NCBI GenBank assembly: GCA_023249635.1
Contig: JAHFCH010000034.1
Coordinates: forward strand, 1-40,058
Source: Fibrobacterota bacterium
GTDB taxonomy: Bacteria > Fibrobacterota > Fibrobacteria > UBA11236
Direction of reading: 5' to 3'
DNA length: 40,058 nucleotides
In this document: positions 21,988 to 30,572 of the stretch, piece after piece
Layout of the letters: each line of letters begins with the position of its first letter
How positions within the stretch are numbered: the first letter of the stretch is position 1
Position numbers and translations under genes: made by a program
Notes under the pieces: generated by a model
Database searches by the model: none
Seen by the model: the letters and a program-made list of their open reading frames with translations, nothing else
What the model was told of the DNA's origin: nothing

Positions 21988-24414
21988 TCAGAAATCCCCT
22001 TCGCCGAATCCCAGCCCCAGGGATGAACCCATGCGCACGAAGTAGAAGGGCGCTTCTCCGCTCAAACCGCCCATCCCCATTCGCAGGGATCCCAGCGGCG
22101 TGGCATATCCGGCCTGGGCTTCCCAATAGGCATGGCCCGGCAACTTCGTGCCGAATATGTCATGTTCTTCCAACTGGGACTCGAAAAGCGTCGGACCGTA
22201 ATTACGCCAGGCCCCTGCCGCCAGCATCAGCCCTCCCCTGCCCCAGGTAGGGCAATATTCGGCGCGCGCGTTGCGGAACCCGGAGGAACGCAGGTCACGG
22301 AAGAAATATTCGTCCTGGAAGGAAAGCGCTTCGATGCGGCCCGCCCGGATTACGTCAAAGGCCGTCAAATCCTGGTTGGCCTGATCCGACCAAAAATATT
22401 GGTCCATAAGCCGAAAGTCGCCCAAGGCCAAGCGTAAGCGCGACTCTACGCCAGTGAAAGGATCCCTCGGCTGTCCTTGCAGGTTGATCTGGTACATGTA
22501 CCCTACGCGGCAGCGCCACGAGAGCATGTGACCGCCGCCGGGAATCGGCTTGCCCAAGCCCAGATAGGCGGTCTCCCGGAAATCCAGGGACTTGAGGGTA
22601 TCGTCCGGTTCACCGTTGCCGGGGAATACCACGCGATTGGCCTGCACGGACGATTTGCTCCAGGCATGGGTGGAGGGATACAGGTTCAGGAAAAACTGCC
22701 AGACGTCACGCTGGAAACGCATCGGCAACGGCGCCAGGGATTCCGTCTGCTTGGCTTGCGGATACGGGTAATGGATTTGCCAGAAGCTCCAGGCCAGTCC
22801 CAGATCCATCCGCACCGGAAAAATGGGAGCAATCATCAGGCGCCATTGGTAGCCGGGGCGATGCCCGCCCAGCAAAGCCCCCGCTTCGGCGTCGAAGGGG
22901 ATGTAGAAGGGCTCGCTCCAAGCCAACCCCCCATAGATTTCGGGGGGACGATCCACGATGTCTTCACCCCCGATGGCCGCGTTCCAGCCCGACTGGAAAC
23001 GCACCTTGGATTTCTCGCGCGCATCGAAGACCAGAAGGGCTTTTTCCTGTTCGCTCCCGCGGGCCCATTCCACGTCGAGGTCGCGGTAGAACCCGGAAGC
23101 CACCAGCGCCGCGATGGAAGCCTCGCCACCACTATCCGTGGCTTCGTCTTCCGAGATGCGGATGATGTCGAGGAGGAGTTGACGGCCGCCGGGAGCCAGC
23201 GGATTGACGGAAAGGCGATTGAGGCTCAACATCCCCTCGGCGCTATCGGCCGCCGCGCGCGCGCGCGGTTCGGCTGCCGCCAACGCGGATTTGAGCACGT
23301 CCATCGACCGCAAGGTGGATGTATATCCCAATTCGATCCACAAGGAGGGATCCTTTTCCTCGGGATCGAAGGCGGGTCCCGGGTCCAATTCAATGCGCAG
23401 GGCTTTCGCGGAAAGGCTGGCGGGTGCCGCTTCGGCGTTCTGGTTGGCCGCGTTCTGCTTGGAGCGCAAAGCCAGGGAATCGGTCCAGGGCAAGGGACCG
23501 GTTTCCAGGGCCGGGGGCCGTAACCGCCGCCCAGGTTGCACGATGATGATGCGATCGCATGCGAAGGGCAGCTTATCCGCCATGATGCCGTGGCCGGAGA
23601 GCAGGGAGCCGGAAGCGTAGGGCCAAAGGCTGGCGCGCCGGCGCACGGCTTCGGCCGGCAACAAGGAGCCCTTCAGGATGTTTTGAAGACTGCCCTCGGT
23701 ACGCACCGCGCCCTGGGACGATTCCAAATCGGACACCTGCACGGCCAGGCGGCGGGGCGCGGCTTCCAGCTCTTCCACCGGTCCGCCGGGGGCATCATGC
23801 GTCATCTGGGCTATGGCCCAGGAAAGATGCAGGAATTCGCCGGGATCGTCCGCTGCCACCTCGGTCCATTTCGGGGCACGCGATTGCAGGGCCTGCAGGC
23901 TGATGGGAACGTCCCATTGCAAGGGATCGCGGCCGTCGGGGATGAAGGTACGTTCTTCAAGGGGACGCTTGGCCGGAAAAGGGGACAACAAGGCTTCCAA
24001 GGGCCGGCGCGCCAGGAAGCGTTCCATGCCGGCCGCATCGTAGCCTACCGCCCATGCCGCGCCCACCCAAACCGCCTTGGATTCGGCCAACACGGCATCC
24101 GGAGCCAGCCCGTATTCTTCCAGGGCCTTGAATACCCCGATGTAGGCATACACGAGTTTGCTGTCCGCGCTCAGGTAAAGCACGTTACGGTAACGCGCAG
24201 GTTCCCCTGGGCGCGAAGCGGCGCCCTGGGGCGGAGCCGGAATCGCGGCCTGGGAATCCGGATTGGCGACGGGAACGGAAGGAGCCGCGAGAGCGGGAAC
24301 CCGATCCGGATCGGAGGTATCGAGAATCACGAACGACGGCGACGGCGCGGCGGCTAACAAGAATGCGGCGAACAATGCGTGTGGGTAGGCGCGGCGCGGC
24401 GGATGCATGGGCAT
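21988..24414 (-). CDS. PlpD-like patatin/POTRA/beta-barrel outer-membrane protein with degenerate patatin site
   Basis: 808 residues with a signal peptide (YPHALFAAFLLAAAPSPSF). Residues about 75-320 follow the patatin layout (VLYLSADSKLVYAYIGVFKA, LEEYGLAPDAVLAES, GAAWAVGYDAAGMERFL, GHGIMADKLPF). The oxyanion GGGxRG reads SADSKL, the nucleophile motif G-x-S-x-G reads ESKAV, and the D-G-G of the dyad reads G-H-G, so lipase activity should be lost. A POTRA-like unit follows (about 395-480: LSLNRLSVNP, IAALVASGFYRDLDVEW, FDAREKSKVRFQSGWN). A C-terminal Omp85-like barrel of strands such as WRLMIAPIFPVRMDLGLAW ends FVRMGSSLGLGFGEGDF. The order is that of type Vd PlpD proteins. Divergent from cutA (65-base gap). 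Confidence 0.78.
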   Translation of the reverse strand: MPMHPPRRAYPHALFAAFLLAAAPSPSFVILDTSDPDRVPALAAPSVPVANPDSQAAIPAPPQGAASRPGEPARYRNVLYLSADSKLVYAYIGVFKALEEYGLAPDAVLAESKAVWVGAAWAVGYDAAGMERFLARRPLEALLSPFPAKRPLEERTFIPDGRDPLQWDVPISLQALQSRAPKWTEVAADDPGEFLHLSWAIAQMTHDAPGGPVEELEAAPRRLAVQVSDLESSQGAVRTEGSLQNILKGSLLPAEAVRRRASLWPYASGSLLSGHGIMADKLPFACDRIIIVQPGRRLRPPALETGPLPWTDSLALRSKQNAANQNAEAAPASLSAKALRIELDPGPAFDPEEKDPSLWIELGYTSTLRSMDVLKSALAAAEPRARAAADSAEGMLSLNRLSVNPLAPGGRQLLLDIIRISEDEATDSGGEASIAALVASGFYRDLDVEWARGSEQEKALLVFDAREKSKVRFQSGWNAAIGGEDIVDRPPEIYGGLAWSEPFYIPFDAEAGALLGGHRPGYQWRLMIAPIFPVRMDLGLAWSFWQIHYPYPQAKQTESLAPLPMRFQRDVWQFFLNLYPSTHAWSKSSVQANRVVFPGNGEPDDTLKSLDFRETAYLGLGKPIPGGGHMLSWRCRVGYMYQINLQGQPRDPFTGVESRLRLALGDFRLMDQYFWSDQANQDLTAFDVIRAGRIEALSFQDEYFFRDLRSSGFRNARAEYCPTWGRGGLMLAAGAWRNYGPTLFESQLEEHDIFGTKLPGHAYWEAQAGYATPLGSLRMGMGGLSGEAPFYFVRMGSSLGLGFGEGDF

Positions 24415-24479
24415 GGCGATGTTCCAATATCATACCAATTTGCGGCGAGGCCAAGCTGTTTTTAGTACCTTCGGGGACC

Positions 24480-24803
24480 ATGTCCGCCATACTTGCGTAC
24501 ATCACGGTCCCCAATCGCGAAGACGGCTTGCGCATCGGCAAAGCCTTGTTGGAAACCCGGCTGGCGGCGTGCATCAACCTGCTGGATGGGATGCATGCGG
24601 TGTATTGGTGGCAAGGCGCCCTGGAGGAGACCCAGGAATGCGTTTTGCTTGTGAAGAGCAGCGCCGCCCGGCAGGACGCCATCACGGCCAAGGTACGGGA
24701 ACTCCACGGTTACGCTGTCCCATGCGTCGTTTTCTGGCCCTTGACCGGCGGCAATCCCGACTATCTCGCGTGGATCGAGAAGGAATCCGGCGAAAATGCC
24801 TAG
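24480..24803 (+). CDS. cutA: CutA family protein
   Basis: 107 residues, the normal CutA length, starting MSAILAYITVPNREDG. Conserved segments: GLRIGKALLETRLAACINLL, VYWWQGALEETQECVLLVKS, VRELHGYAVPCVVFWPLTGG, NPDYLAWIEKE. CutA forms very stable trimers with a PII-like fold; a role in divalent metal tolerance has been proposed but is not settled. A frame opening at 24363 runs upstream but looks non-coding. The stop overlaps the start of the next gene by 8 bases, so the two are co-translated. Confidence 0.92.
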   Translation: MSAILAYITVPNREDGLRIGKALLETRLAACINLLDGMHAVYWWQGALEETQECVLLVKSSAARQDAITAKVRELHGYAVPCVVFWPLTGGNPDYLAWIEKESGENA

Positions 24804-25350
24804 GCTTTTCATTGCCCTGGAGCTGCCCGAAAACGCCCGGGATAGCTTGGCGGAAATAGCGGGCGATTTGCCCGGCGCCGATTGGGCCTATTCCGAACAA
24901 TACCATCTTACCCTGCGCTTCTTGGGCGAAGTCGACCCGGCCTCATTCGATGCCGTACGCGAAGGCTTGGGTAGCCTTACCGCGAAATCCTTCTACCTGG
25001 ACTTACGCGGCTTGGGAGTGTTCCCGTTGCGGGGCGATCCGGAAACGCTCTGGGCCGGCGTAGAGCGCAACGGGGCCCTCATCAGCCTCCGCAACCAGGT
25101 GGAAAGCGTGGTAACCCGCAAGGGACTGCCGGTGGAAACCCGGAAGTTCCATCCCCATGTGACCCTGGGCGGCGTACGCGGCTGCCGTCCCGAATGGGTG
25201 GGCGCCTTCGTGGCGATGCATTCGCTCTTTTCCGTCGCTGAAATCCCCGTGCAAACCTTCACGCTATTCTCCAGCAAACGCGGTCCCGGGGGGGCGGAAT
25301 ATACCGTGGAGGAGAGGTACGTGTTGGAAGGGATATTGGAGGGGGAGTGA
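24796..25350 (+). CDS. thpR: RNA 2',3'-cyclic phosphodiesterase ThpR (LigT family)
   Basis: 184 residues with the two H-x-T/S-x motifs of the 2H phosphoesterase family: YHLTLRFLGEV (HLTL, His near residue 36) and FHPHVTLGGVR (HVTL, near residue 118). It opens with the typical RLFIALELPENARDSL and contains WAYSEQYHLT and LRGLGVFP. It hydrolyses RNA 2',3'-cyclic phosphates; the exact cellular substrate is uncertain. The ATG lies inside the end of cutA (8-base overlap). A heptad hairpin repeat 6 bases after the stop may end the transcript. Confidence 0.92.
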   Translation: MPRLFIALELPENARDSLAEIAGDLPGADWAYSEQYHLTLRFLGEVDPASFDAVREGLGSLTAKSFYLDLRGLGVFPLRGDPETLWAGVERNGALISLRNQVESVVTRKGLPVETRKFHPHVTLGGVRGCRPEWVGAFVAMHSLFSVAEIPVQTFTLFSSKRGPGGAEYTVEERYVLEGILEGE

Positions 25351-25356
25351 GGGATA

Positions 25357-25422
25357 GGTTTAAGGTTTAAGGTCTAAGGCGTCCCGTATTTCCTTAAACC
25401 TTAGACCTTAGACCTTAAACCT
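25357..25422. repeat. Inverted-repeat element of TTTAAGG-type heptads, copy 1
   Basis: Left arm 25357-25379: GG then heptads TTTAAGG, TTTAAGG, TCTAAGG. Right arm 25392-25422, read on the minus strand: TTTAAGG, TCTAAGG, TCTAAGG, TTTAAGG. The arms form a stem of about 21 bp with one mismatch around a short spacer. It fills the gap between the ends of the convergent thpR and ABC permease genes. A second, different-length copy lies at 38109-38176. Confidence 0.85.
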
Positions 25423-25448
25423 TCTTCTAGCGGCCGAAAGCCACCGGC

Positions 25449-26252
25449 TCAAATGAAATCCCGCTTCGAGAACCATAGGCTGGCGATCAAAAGATAGATG
25501 CAGATGAATACCAGTCCGTATAGGCTGGTATAGAGAACGTAATGCTCGGGGATGGGGAGATTATAAACCACGCGCCCCCGGATATTGAAGTTCTCCAGGT
25601 TGGGGATGGCATAGTAGACGAAGTGGATCAGTTTTTCGGTGAAGGGCGTGATGACGGGGGTGCCGGGCAGGCGCTGTCCGTATTTGCGGATGAATTCCAG
25701 GTGATTGAGCAGATCACCCGAGAGATGCCCGGCCACGTATATCCCCAGGGTGAACAAGGCGCTGAGGGTGGGCGTGGAAAAGGCCGAGAACAGCAGGGCC
25801 GCGGCGGTGATGACCGCCATTTCCATGAAGATGAGATAGATGGCGGTGACCAGGGACGGCGTGGGGCGCTCCCCGATATAGCGGAGCAGCAGAAAGAAGA
25901 CCAGGGTCATCACGGCCAGGTTCATGGCCAGTACCATCAATAGGCCCAGGTATTTCCCCACGATGAAGTGCCAGCGCGGCAACGGCTTCGCCAACAAGGT
26001 CAAGATGGTCTTCCGCTGGATTTCCTTCTGGACCAGACCGATGCCGATGAAGATGGACATCAGCAGGCCGGAGATGGACATCACGGCCATGGTAAAATCC
26101 TTGATGACGTTCACGCGGGCGAACACGGACCAATCCCCCAGCATCAACGAGAAGAGAATCAGGCCCAGGGCGAACAGCACCAGGTTGTAGAGGATCTTGT
26201 CGCGGACGGTTTCCCGGAACGCGTTTACCGCGATGATCATGATCGGTTTCAT
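25449..26252 (-). CDS. ABC-2 type transporter permease
   Basis: 267 residues from the ATG at 26252 (MKPIMIIAVNAFRETVRDK), chosen because it overlaps the ATPase stop by 4 bases (ATGA); an upstream extension to 26345 lies within the ATPase gene. Six hydrophobic spans are visible (ILYNLVLFALGLILFSLML; AVMSISGLLMSIFIGIGL; LGLLMVLAMNLAVMTLVFF; LVTAIYLIFMEMAVITAAAL; FSTPTLSALFTLGIYVAGHL; LYGLVFICIYLLIASLWF). The QKEIQRKTILTLLAKPLPR segment after the second span is typical of NosY/ABC-2 permeases and probably contacts the ATPase. It ends the minus-strand gene block. Substrate unknown; export is the usual direction for the family. Confidence 0.88.
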   Translation of the reverse strand: MKPIMIIAVNAFRETVRDKILYNLVLFALGLILFSLMLGDWSVFARVNVIKDFTMAVMSISGLLMSIFIGIGLVQKEIQRKTILTLLAKPLPRWHFIVGKYLGLLMVLAMNLAVMTLVFFLLLRYIGERPTPSLVTAIYLIFMEMAVITAAALLFSAFSTPTLSALFTLGIYVAGHLSGDLLNHLEFIRKYGQRLPGTPVITPFTEKLIHFVYYAIPNLENFNIRGRVVYNLPIPEHYVLYTSLYGLVFICIYLLIASLWFSKRDFI

Positions 26253-27157
26253 GCGTGTTTCGCCACCTCGCGGGCCAGCACGTCTTCCAGGGAATGGCGG
26301 TTGCGGCTTACCGATTCCACCCCCAGGCCTTGGGCCAACGCCCATTGCAGCAGGTGCTTCTGCGCGCCGAGATCGGGACAGGATACCGTGCGCGCATCGA
26401 TGGCGGTGCCTGCGCCCTCGGGCGGTCCGTTTTTGGAAAACTCTTTATCGAAAGCCACCACGTATTGCTCCGCTTCATCGGCCAGCACTTCGGCAACCGT
26501 ACCTTGCCGCGGAATGGTCCCGTCCACCACCATGGCGAGCCGGGTGCAAATGGCTTCCACATCGCTGAGCACGTGGCTGGAATAGAATACGGTAATGCCT
26601 TGCGCATGCAGGTTCTTGAGCAGGGTGCGCACGTCGCGACGGCCCATGGGATCGAGTCCCGACATGGGTTCGTCCAGGATCACCAGCTTGGGGCGCGAAA
26701 GCAGGGATTGCGCCAGCCCGATGCGCTGCAACATCCCTTTGCTGTAGGTGCGTAGATTCCTATCCATGGCCTCGCGCTTCATGCCCGTAAGCTCGGCGAC
26801 CTCATCCACCCGGGTCCGCAAATCCTTCCAGCCTAGGCCGGAAAGCTGGCCATAGAACCACAGGAATTCGCGACCGGTAAGGTAGTCGTAGAAATAGGGT
26901 TGTTCGGGTAGGAACCCCACGCCGAGCCGGCTGGCGGGCGCGCCCGCGGGTTTACCCATCAGGGTGGCCTTGCCCCCATCCCCCTTCAGCAACCCTAGGA
27001 GGATTTTGATGGTGGTGGATTTTCCGGCTCCGTTGGGACCGATGAAGCCGAAGAGATCGCCTTCGCGGACTTCGAAGCTTACGCTCCGGAGGGCTTCCAC
27101 CTTCTTCATCCAAAAGCCGATGCGGTAGGTTTTGCTGAGATCCTCTACCCGGATCAT
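26249..27157 (-). CDS. ABC transporter ATP-binding protein
   Basis: 302 residues. Walker A GPNGAGKST, Q-loop region FLPEQPYFYDYLTG, signature YSKGMLQRIGLAQSLL, Walker B LVILDEPMSGLDP and H-loop SSHVLSDVEA are all intact, so it should hydrolyse ATP. The type is the CcmA/NatA group that pairs with ABC-2 permeases. The C-terminal 80 residues (QYVVAFDKEFSKNG onward) form the accessory domain usual in this group, ending LEDVLAREVAKHA. It starts 7 bases after the small membrane protein gene and overlaps the permease start by 4 bases. Confidence 0.93.
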   Translation of the reverse strand: MIRVEDLSKTYRIGFWMKKVEALRSVSFEVREGDLFGFIGPNGAGKSTTIKILLGLLKGDGGKATLMGKPAGAPASRLGVGFLPEQPYFYDYLTGREFLWFYGQLSGLGWKDLRTRVDEVAELTGMKREAMDRNLRTYSKGMLQRIGLAQSLLSRPKLVILDEPMSGLDPMGRRDVRTLLKNLHAQGITVFYSSHVLSDVEAICTRLAMVVDGTIPRQGTVAEVLADEAEQYVVAFDKEFSKNGPPEGAGTAIDARTVSCPDLGAQKHLLQWALAQGLGVESVSRNRHSLEDVLAREVAKHA

Positions 27158-27164
27158 GTTGCCC

Positions 27165-27476
27165 TCAGCTTTGCTTGCGCTTGGAAAACCTTTGGTAATA
27201 CACGATAGCGCGGCCGGCGCCGTAAAGGCAGATGCTCGCCATGAGCAACCAGCGGCCGAGGAAATTGGGATTGATGGAGAAATCCTTGTGCGCGAAGAAA
27301 TCGCGGTGCCCGGTGCGATCCATGATCAGGCACAGGGCCGCGAATAACAGCGCCATCACCCCGGTGGCGATCAGGTACCAGCTTAAGGTGTCCAGGGCGG
27401 TCTTTTCGCCCAGATCGCGGTACTGCGAGGGATCGAAGCGCGGGGTTTCCGCAGGATTGGTTTCGGGTTCCGGCAT
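27165..27476 (-). CDS. Small two-helix membrane protein, unknown function
   Basis: 103 residues with a Pro/acidic N-terminus (PEPETNPAETPRFDPSQY), a first span (WYLIATGVMALLFAALCLIM), a polar loop (DRTGHRDFFAHKDFSINPN) and a second span (LGRWLLMASICLYGAGRAIVYY) ending in a basic tail (QRFSKRKQS). The basic tail suggests both termini face the cytoplasm. It matches no family I know. It lies 7 bases before the ABC ATPase gene and is the first gene after an internal promoter with palindrome (27512-27559), so it may be an accessory subunit of the transporter. Confidence 0.75.
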   Translation of the reverse strand: MPEPETNPAETPRFDPSQYRDLGEKTALDTLSWYLIATGVMALLFAALCLIMDRTGHRDFFAHKDFSINPNFLGRWLLMASICLYGAGRAIVYYQRFSKRKQS

Positions 27477-27511
27477 GCAGGGAAATATAAACCTTCCCCG
27501 CTTTCCTGACC

Positions 27512-27531
27512 ATGCGCCGCATATGGCGCAT
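27512..27531. promoter_or_regulatory. Palindrome at the transcription start, possible operator
   Basis: ATGCGCC (27512-27518) is inverted as GGCGCAT (27525-27531), a perfect 7-bp inverted repeat with a 6-base centre. It overlaps the last two bases of the predicted -10 box and the expected start point. It could bind a repressor or form a hairpin in the leader. Confidence 0.45.
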
Positions 27532-27559
27532 TATAGGATGGCGATTGCTACCGGTTCAA
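27530..27559 (-). promoter_or_regulatory. Predicted sigma70-type promoter for the ABC transporter genes
   Basis: On the minus strand TTGAAC (27559-27554) and a perfect TATAAT (27535-27530) are 18 bases apart. The start point would fall near 27522, about 46 bases before the small membrane protein's ATG at 27476. It lies just within and after the end of the lipoprotein gene, so the last three genes of the block may be transcribed separately. Confidence 0.5.
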
Positions 27560-28213
27560 GTCCTGCGCCAGGACGGTGCGGCCGCCGAATTGCTCGAGCA
27601 CGTATACGGCCTGCTCCAGATGCGTGGACTTGCGCTGGCGCGCCAGCGATTCGGCCCCCTGCAGGATGAGGGGAAGCGACTGCGCCAGGTGGAATTTCCA
27701 CTCCCCGCCTTCCCGGACGAACTGGAACACCGGGACATTGGGCGCGTCGCGCAATCCGATTTGACCGGTGTTCCCGCGGACTATGGACTCCCCCAGCTCG
27801 GTCTTGATCAGGGTTTTGCGCACCGGCCAGCTTTGCACCACGAGTTTGTCCAGCAGGGAGACCGGCCGGTCGTCAAAAGCGGGATTGAGGCGGCGCTCCA
27901 CCCGTAAGGCCAGGATGGCGAGGATCTCGTAGAACGGCCTTTCCTTGAGATAAGCCGGGGGCTCGGTACGCGAGGCGCGGCGGATATCATCCACCCAGTT
28001 GAGGGATTCCCGGGAAAGGTAGCGCGGCAGGGAGTCGGCTTGGCCCTCCTGGACCTTCTGTCGGAAGCGGAGGAAGAAGGCGTCGAGGTCTTTACGGGCG
28101 GCGGGATCCTCGGGAGGCAGCGGGGCGGAACTTCCGCAGGCGGCAAGCAAAAGTCCGGCAAGTACAAGTACGGCAATCAATCGTGCGGTAAAAAAGAGTG
28201 CGGCTCTCCTCAC
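27548..28213 (-). CDS. Lipoprotein, NTF2-like C-terminal part, unknown function
   Basis: 221 residues from a GTG at 28213 that overlaps the stop of the upstream gene by 4 bases (GTGA). This start gives VRRAALFFTARL followed by a hydrophobic core and the lipobox LLAAC, a clean lipoprotein signal; a frame opening at 28261 is less likely. The mature part is helical first (ARKDLDAFFLRFRQKVQEGQ) and ends in a segment like NTF2-fold proteins (VPVFQFVREGGEWKFHLAQS). No catalytic motif is seen. Translational coupling to the C39-like protein suggests the two act together at the periplasmic face of a membrane. Confidence 0.8.
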   Translation of the reverse strand: MRRAALFFTARLIAVLVLAGLLLAACGSSAPLPPEDPAARKDLDAFFLRFRQKVQEGQADSLPRYLSRESLNWVDDIRRASRTEPPAYLKERPFYEILAILALRVERRLNPAFDDRPVSLLDKLVVQSWPVRKTLIKTELGESIVRGNTGQIGLRDAPNVPVFQFVREGGEWKFHLAQSLPLILQGAESLARQRKSTHLEQAVYVLEQFGGRTVLAQDLNR

Positions 28214-30570
28214 GCGCCCGTTTCCAGGCGGTTCTTGTAGATGCGGATCTTCTTCTCCCAATTGCGTTGGTTGAACTCGTCGTCCGCGCGGAAGGTCTTC
28301 AGCTTGAAAGCCTCCACCAGTTCCGAGATGGCCTGGCGATCATAGGGATTCCATTTGGTCAGGTAGCCTTCCATGATGGCCAGCGCCTCATCGATATTGC
28401 GGAAGTCGACCACGGTATGCTTGCGCCAGGTCCAGAAGGCGAGATCGGCGGCCGATCCGGGGATTTTGTCCTCGGACTCCAGCAATTTAAGCGCGATGCG
28501 CCTGGCCGTTTCCGGATCATCCTGGACATAATCCTGCCCCAGCAGGAATTCCAGGGTCACGGGTTCCTGTTCGTCCAAATCGATATAGCCCAGCAGCACA
28601 TCGCCCGCCTTGGAATTGTCCCCCATCTGGTAATAGCATCCCGCCAACAAGGTCGCCATGCCCGATGAGAGCCGGTTTTCCTTGCGGTACCGCTCGATGA
28701 ACGAGATGGAGCGCGCATAATCGCCGCGCTGGTACAGGCTCTGCAGATACTCGAGGATCTGGCTTTCGAATACGTCGTGTCCCAGCATGAATCCGGAGAT
28801 GACGGAATCCTTGACCGCGGGCAACGGGCGCTTTCCGATCAGACTCTCGTATTCCCAATCGGCGAAGAAGAAGCCGTGGCCGGCGGAGCGCCCCAGATGC
28901 AGGGCACGGCGATCCACGTCATCCTCATTGATGCGCGCCAGCAGGAATTGCAGGTAGGCCTCGTTCTGGGGATCGATGTCCTTGCCCAGCAGCTCGCGCA
29001 GCAGCGGCAGCTTTTCCTTGGGGACGACGATGCCCATGGTATTGTACATGTGGCTCCAATCCTGCCCGAACTCGGTCCAACGCTCGTCATCCCAGATATC
29101 ATAGGTGTTCACGTCGTAGGTGATGAGCGTCTCCAGCACCTGGTCGTAGCCGAATACCGCGATCACGTGTCCGGGGATAAAGGCCAGCACCGGGATGCCG
29201 TGGTCGATCAGCTTGAAGATGTCCTGCAATGAGCGCAGGGGCAGCACCAGATTCGCGAAGCCGCGCGACTCGGAAAAGAACGCCTCGTCCGTGATCAGGC
29301 TGCCGCGATCGAGTTGCGTGATCTCGGCTCCGATACGCTTGGCGCCGCTGTGATCGCCCCAATAGTTCAGGATAAGGCCCAGGGAATTGGGTACGCAATA
29401 GGCGGCCTTGTACTCCGTGCGCATCTCGATGCCCGGAATCACCACCCGCTTCAGGGCCAGGCTCGTGTCGGTCTTCTTTTCCAGCTTATCGCGGAACTCG
29501 TGGGCCTCAAGCAACAGGCGGGAATCGTGGTAATACTTCACCAGCACCCGGATGAAAGCCTCCTTCGCCTCCTCCAGGTTGCCGCTCTTACGGTGGAGCA
29601 AAGCCACGCGGAATTGCAGGTAGGATTTCAGATTGTCCGAGCGGCTCCAGGCCAGTGCCCGCGAATACCAGGGAATGGCCGCATGGGGCGTTCCCGACTT
29701 TTCGTAATGCTGCCCCATGAGGAGGGCGTAGTTGATGGGCAATCCGGTGACGGTGGCCAGACCGGCCATGGCCAAGGCGATGGCCAACAGCCCGGTGGCG
29801 TAAGCCCCGATGAACCGCTTGCCCGCGCGCCACAAGCGCAGGCAATGGTGCACCAAAATGGGTACGCTGGCGAACCAGAGAATGAAGAACAGGATTTGCC
29901 GTGTGCGATCGAGCCAGGCCGGGAAAATGGCGAGCTCTTCCACTTGCCACAGAGGGATGGTAACCAGGATAAGGTGGAGTTGGTTGACGACCACATGGGC
30001 GCCCGTGACCAAGGCCACCAGCCCGAGCAGGCCGGAGAGTGACCAAGACTCCCCTTCCTTGGAGGATTGCAGCGCGGAGAAGAAAAGCAGCAGGCCGAAA
30101 TTGAGCCAGACCACGCCGAGTTCCGACGAGATTGAGTCGACGGAAGCGTTGACGGGATAGAATCCGCTCCAGAGCAAATCGGAAAGCCATTGCTCCATGC
30201 TGGCGAGCAGTACCGCCATCGGCAAGGCCGCCAGTGTCAATCCCAAGGCCGTGCGGAAACGCCGGTTGGGGGCTACGACCGCGGGAGGGCCGCGTTCCAA
30301 GGGCATCACCGCCATGGCGGCCAGGCTCCAGGCCAGGTTCCAGCCGGCCAGCAGCAGCGCCACGAAGAGCCAGTTGAAGGGCAGGATGGCCACTGCCGGA
30401 AAAGGCGCCAAGGCCGCGAGGATCATCAGTACCCGGAAAAGCCGCGAGGGCGCACGTCCCAGGTACGGGAGGAAGGGCCAGGGCCCTCCCAGCACCATCA
30501 GGAAGTACGCGAAACCGGGCAGGCCCTTGAGGGCGGGAAGCGCGGCGGTTTGCGGGCTGGGCTTGATCAT
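28210..30570 (-). CDS. Polytopic membrane protein with TPR and C39-like papain-fold peptidase domain
   Basis: 786 residues from the ATG at 30570, two bases after the stop of the upstream gene; an in-frame ATG at 30594 lies inside that gene. About residues 20-285 hold seven or eight hydrophobic spans. TPR-like helices follow (about 290-370: HAAIPWYSRALAWSRSD, GNLEEAKEAFIRVLVKYY). Residues about 385-510 look like a C39-type cysteine peptidase: AAYCVPNSLGLILNYWG (Cys392), PGHVIAVFGYD (His468) and ITYDVNTYD (Asp486), in the order and spacing of a papain-like triad. More TPR-like helices end the protein (QRGDYARSISFIERYRKE, GCYYQMGDNSKAGDVLLGYI). C39 peptidases cut leader peptides, usually at double glycine; peptidase activity here is inferred. 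It overlaps the lipoprotein gene. Confidence 0.75.
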   Translation of the reverse strand: MIKPSPQTAALPALKGLPGFAYFLMVLGGPWPFLPYLGRAPSRLFRVLMILAALAPFPAVAILPFNWLFVALLLAGWNLAWSLAAMAVMPLERGPPAVVAPNRRFRTALGLTLAALPMAVLLASMEQWLSDLLWSGFYPVNASVDSISSELGVVWLNFGLLLFFSALQSSKEGESWSLSGLLGLVALVTGAHVVVNQLHLILVTIPLWQVEELAIFPAWLDRTRQILFFILWFASVPILVHHCLRLWRAGKRFIGAYATGLLAIALAMAGLATVTGLPINYALLMGQHYEKSGTPHAAIPWYSRALAWSRSDNLKSYLQFRVALLHRKSGNLEEAKEAFIRVLVKYYHDSRLLLEAHEFRDKLEKKTDTSLALKRVVIPGIEMRTEYKAAYCVPNSLGLILNYWGDHSGAKRIGAEITQLDRGSLITDEAFFSESRGFANLVLPLRSLQDIFKLIDHGIPVLAFIPGHVIAVFGYDQVLETLITYDVNTYDIWDDERWTEFGQDWSHMYNTMGIVVPKEKLPLLRELLGKDIDPQNEAYLQFLLARINEDDVDRRALHLGRSAGHGFFFADWEYESLIGKRPLPAVKDSVISGFMLGHDVFESQILEYLQSLYQRGDYARSISFIERYRKENRLSSGMATLLAGCYYQMGDNSKAGDVLLGYIDLDEQEPVTLEFLLGQDYVQDDPETARRIALKLLESEDKIPGSAADLAFWTWRKHTVVDFRNIDEALAIMEGYLTKWNPYDRQAISELVEAFKLKTFRADDEFNQRNWEKKIRIYKNRLETGA

Positions 30571-30572
30571 GC

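Noticed and set aside
22477-23523. 348-codon plus-strand frame opposite the PlpD-like gene
   Set aside because: The minus frame has signal, POTRA and barrel features; the plus frame has none and no ribosome binding site.
25357-25422. CRISPR array or telomere-like repeat
   Set aside because: The unit is only 7 bases, without spacers, and the arms are inverted; likeness to telomeric heptads is coincidental in a bacterial intergenic gap.
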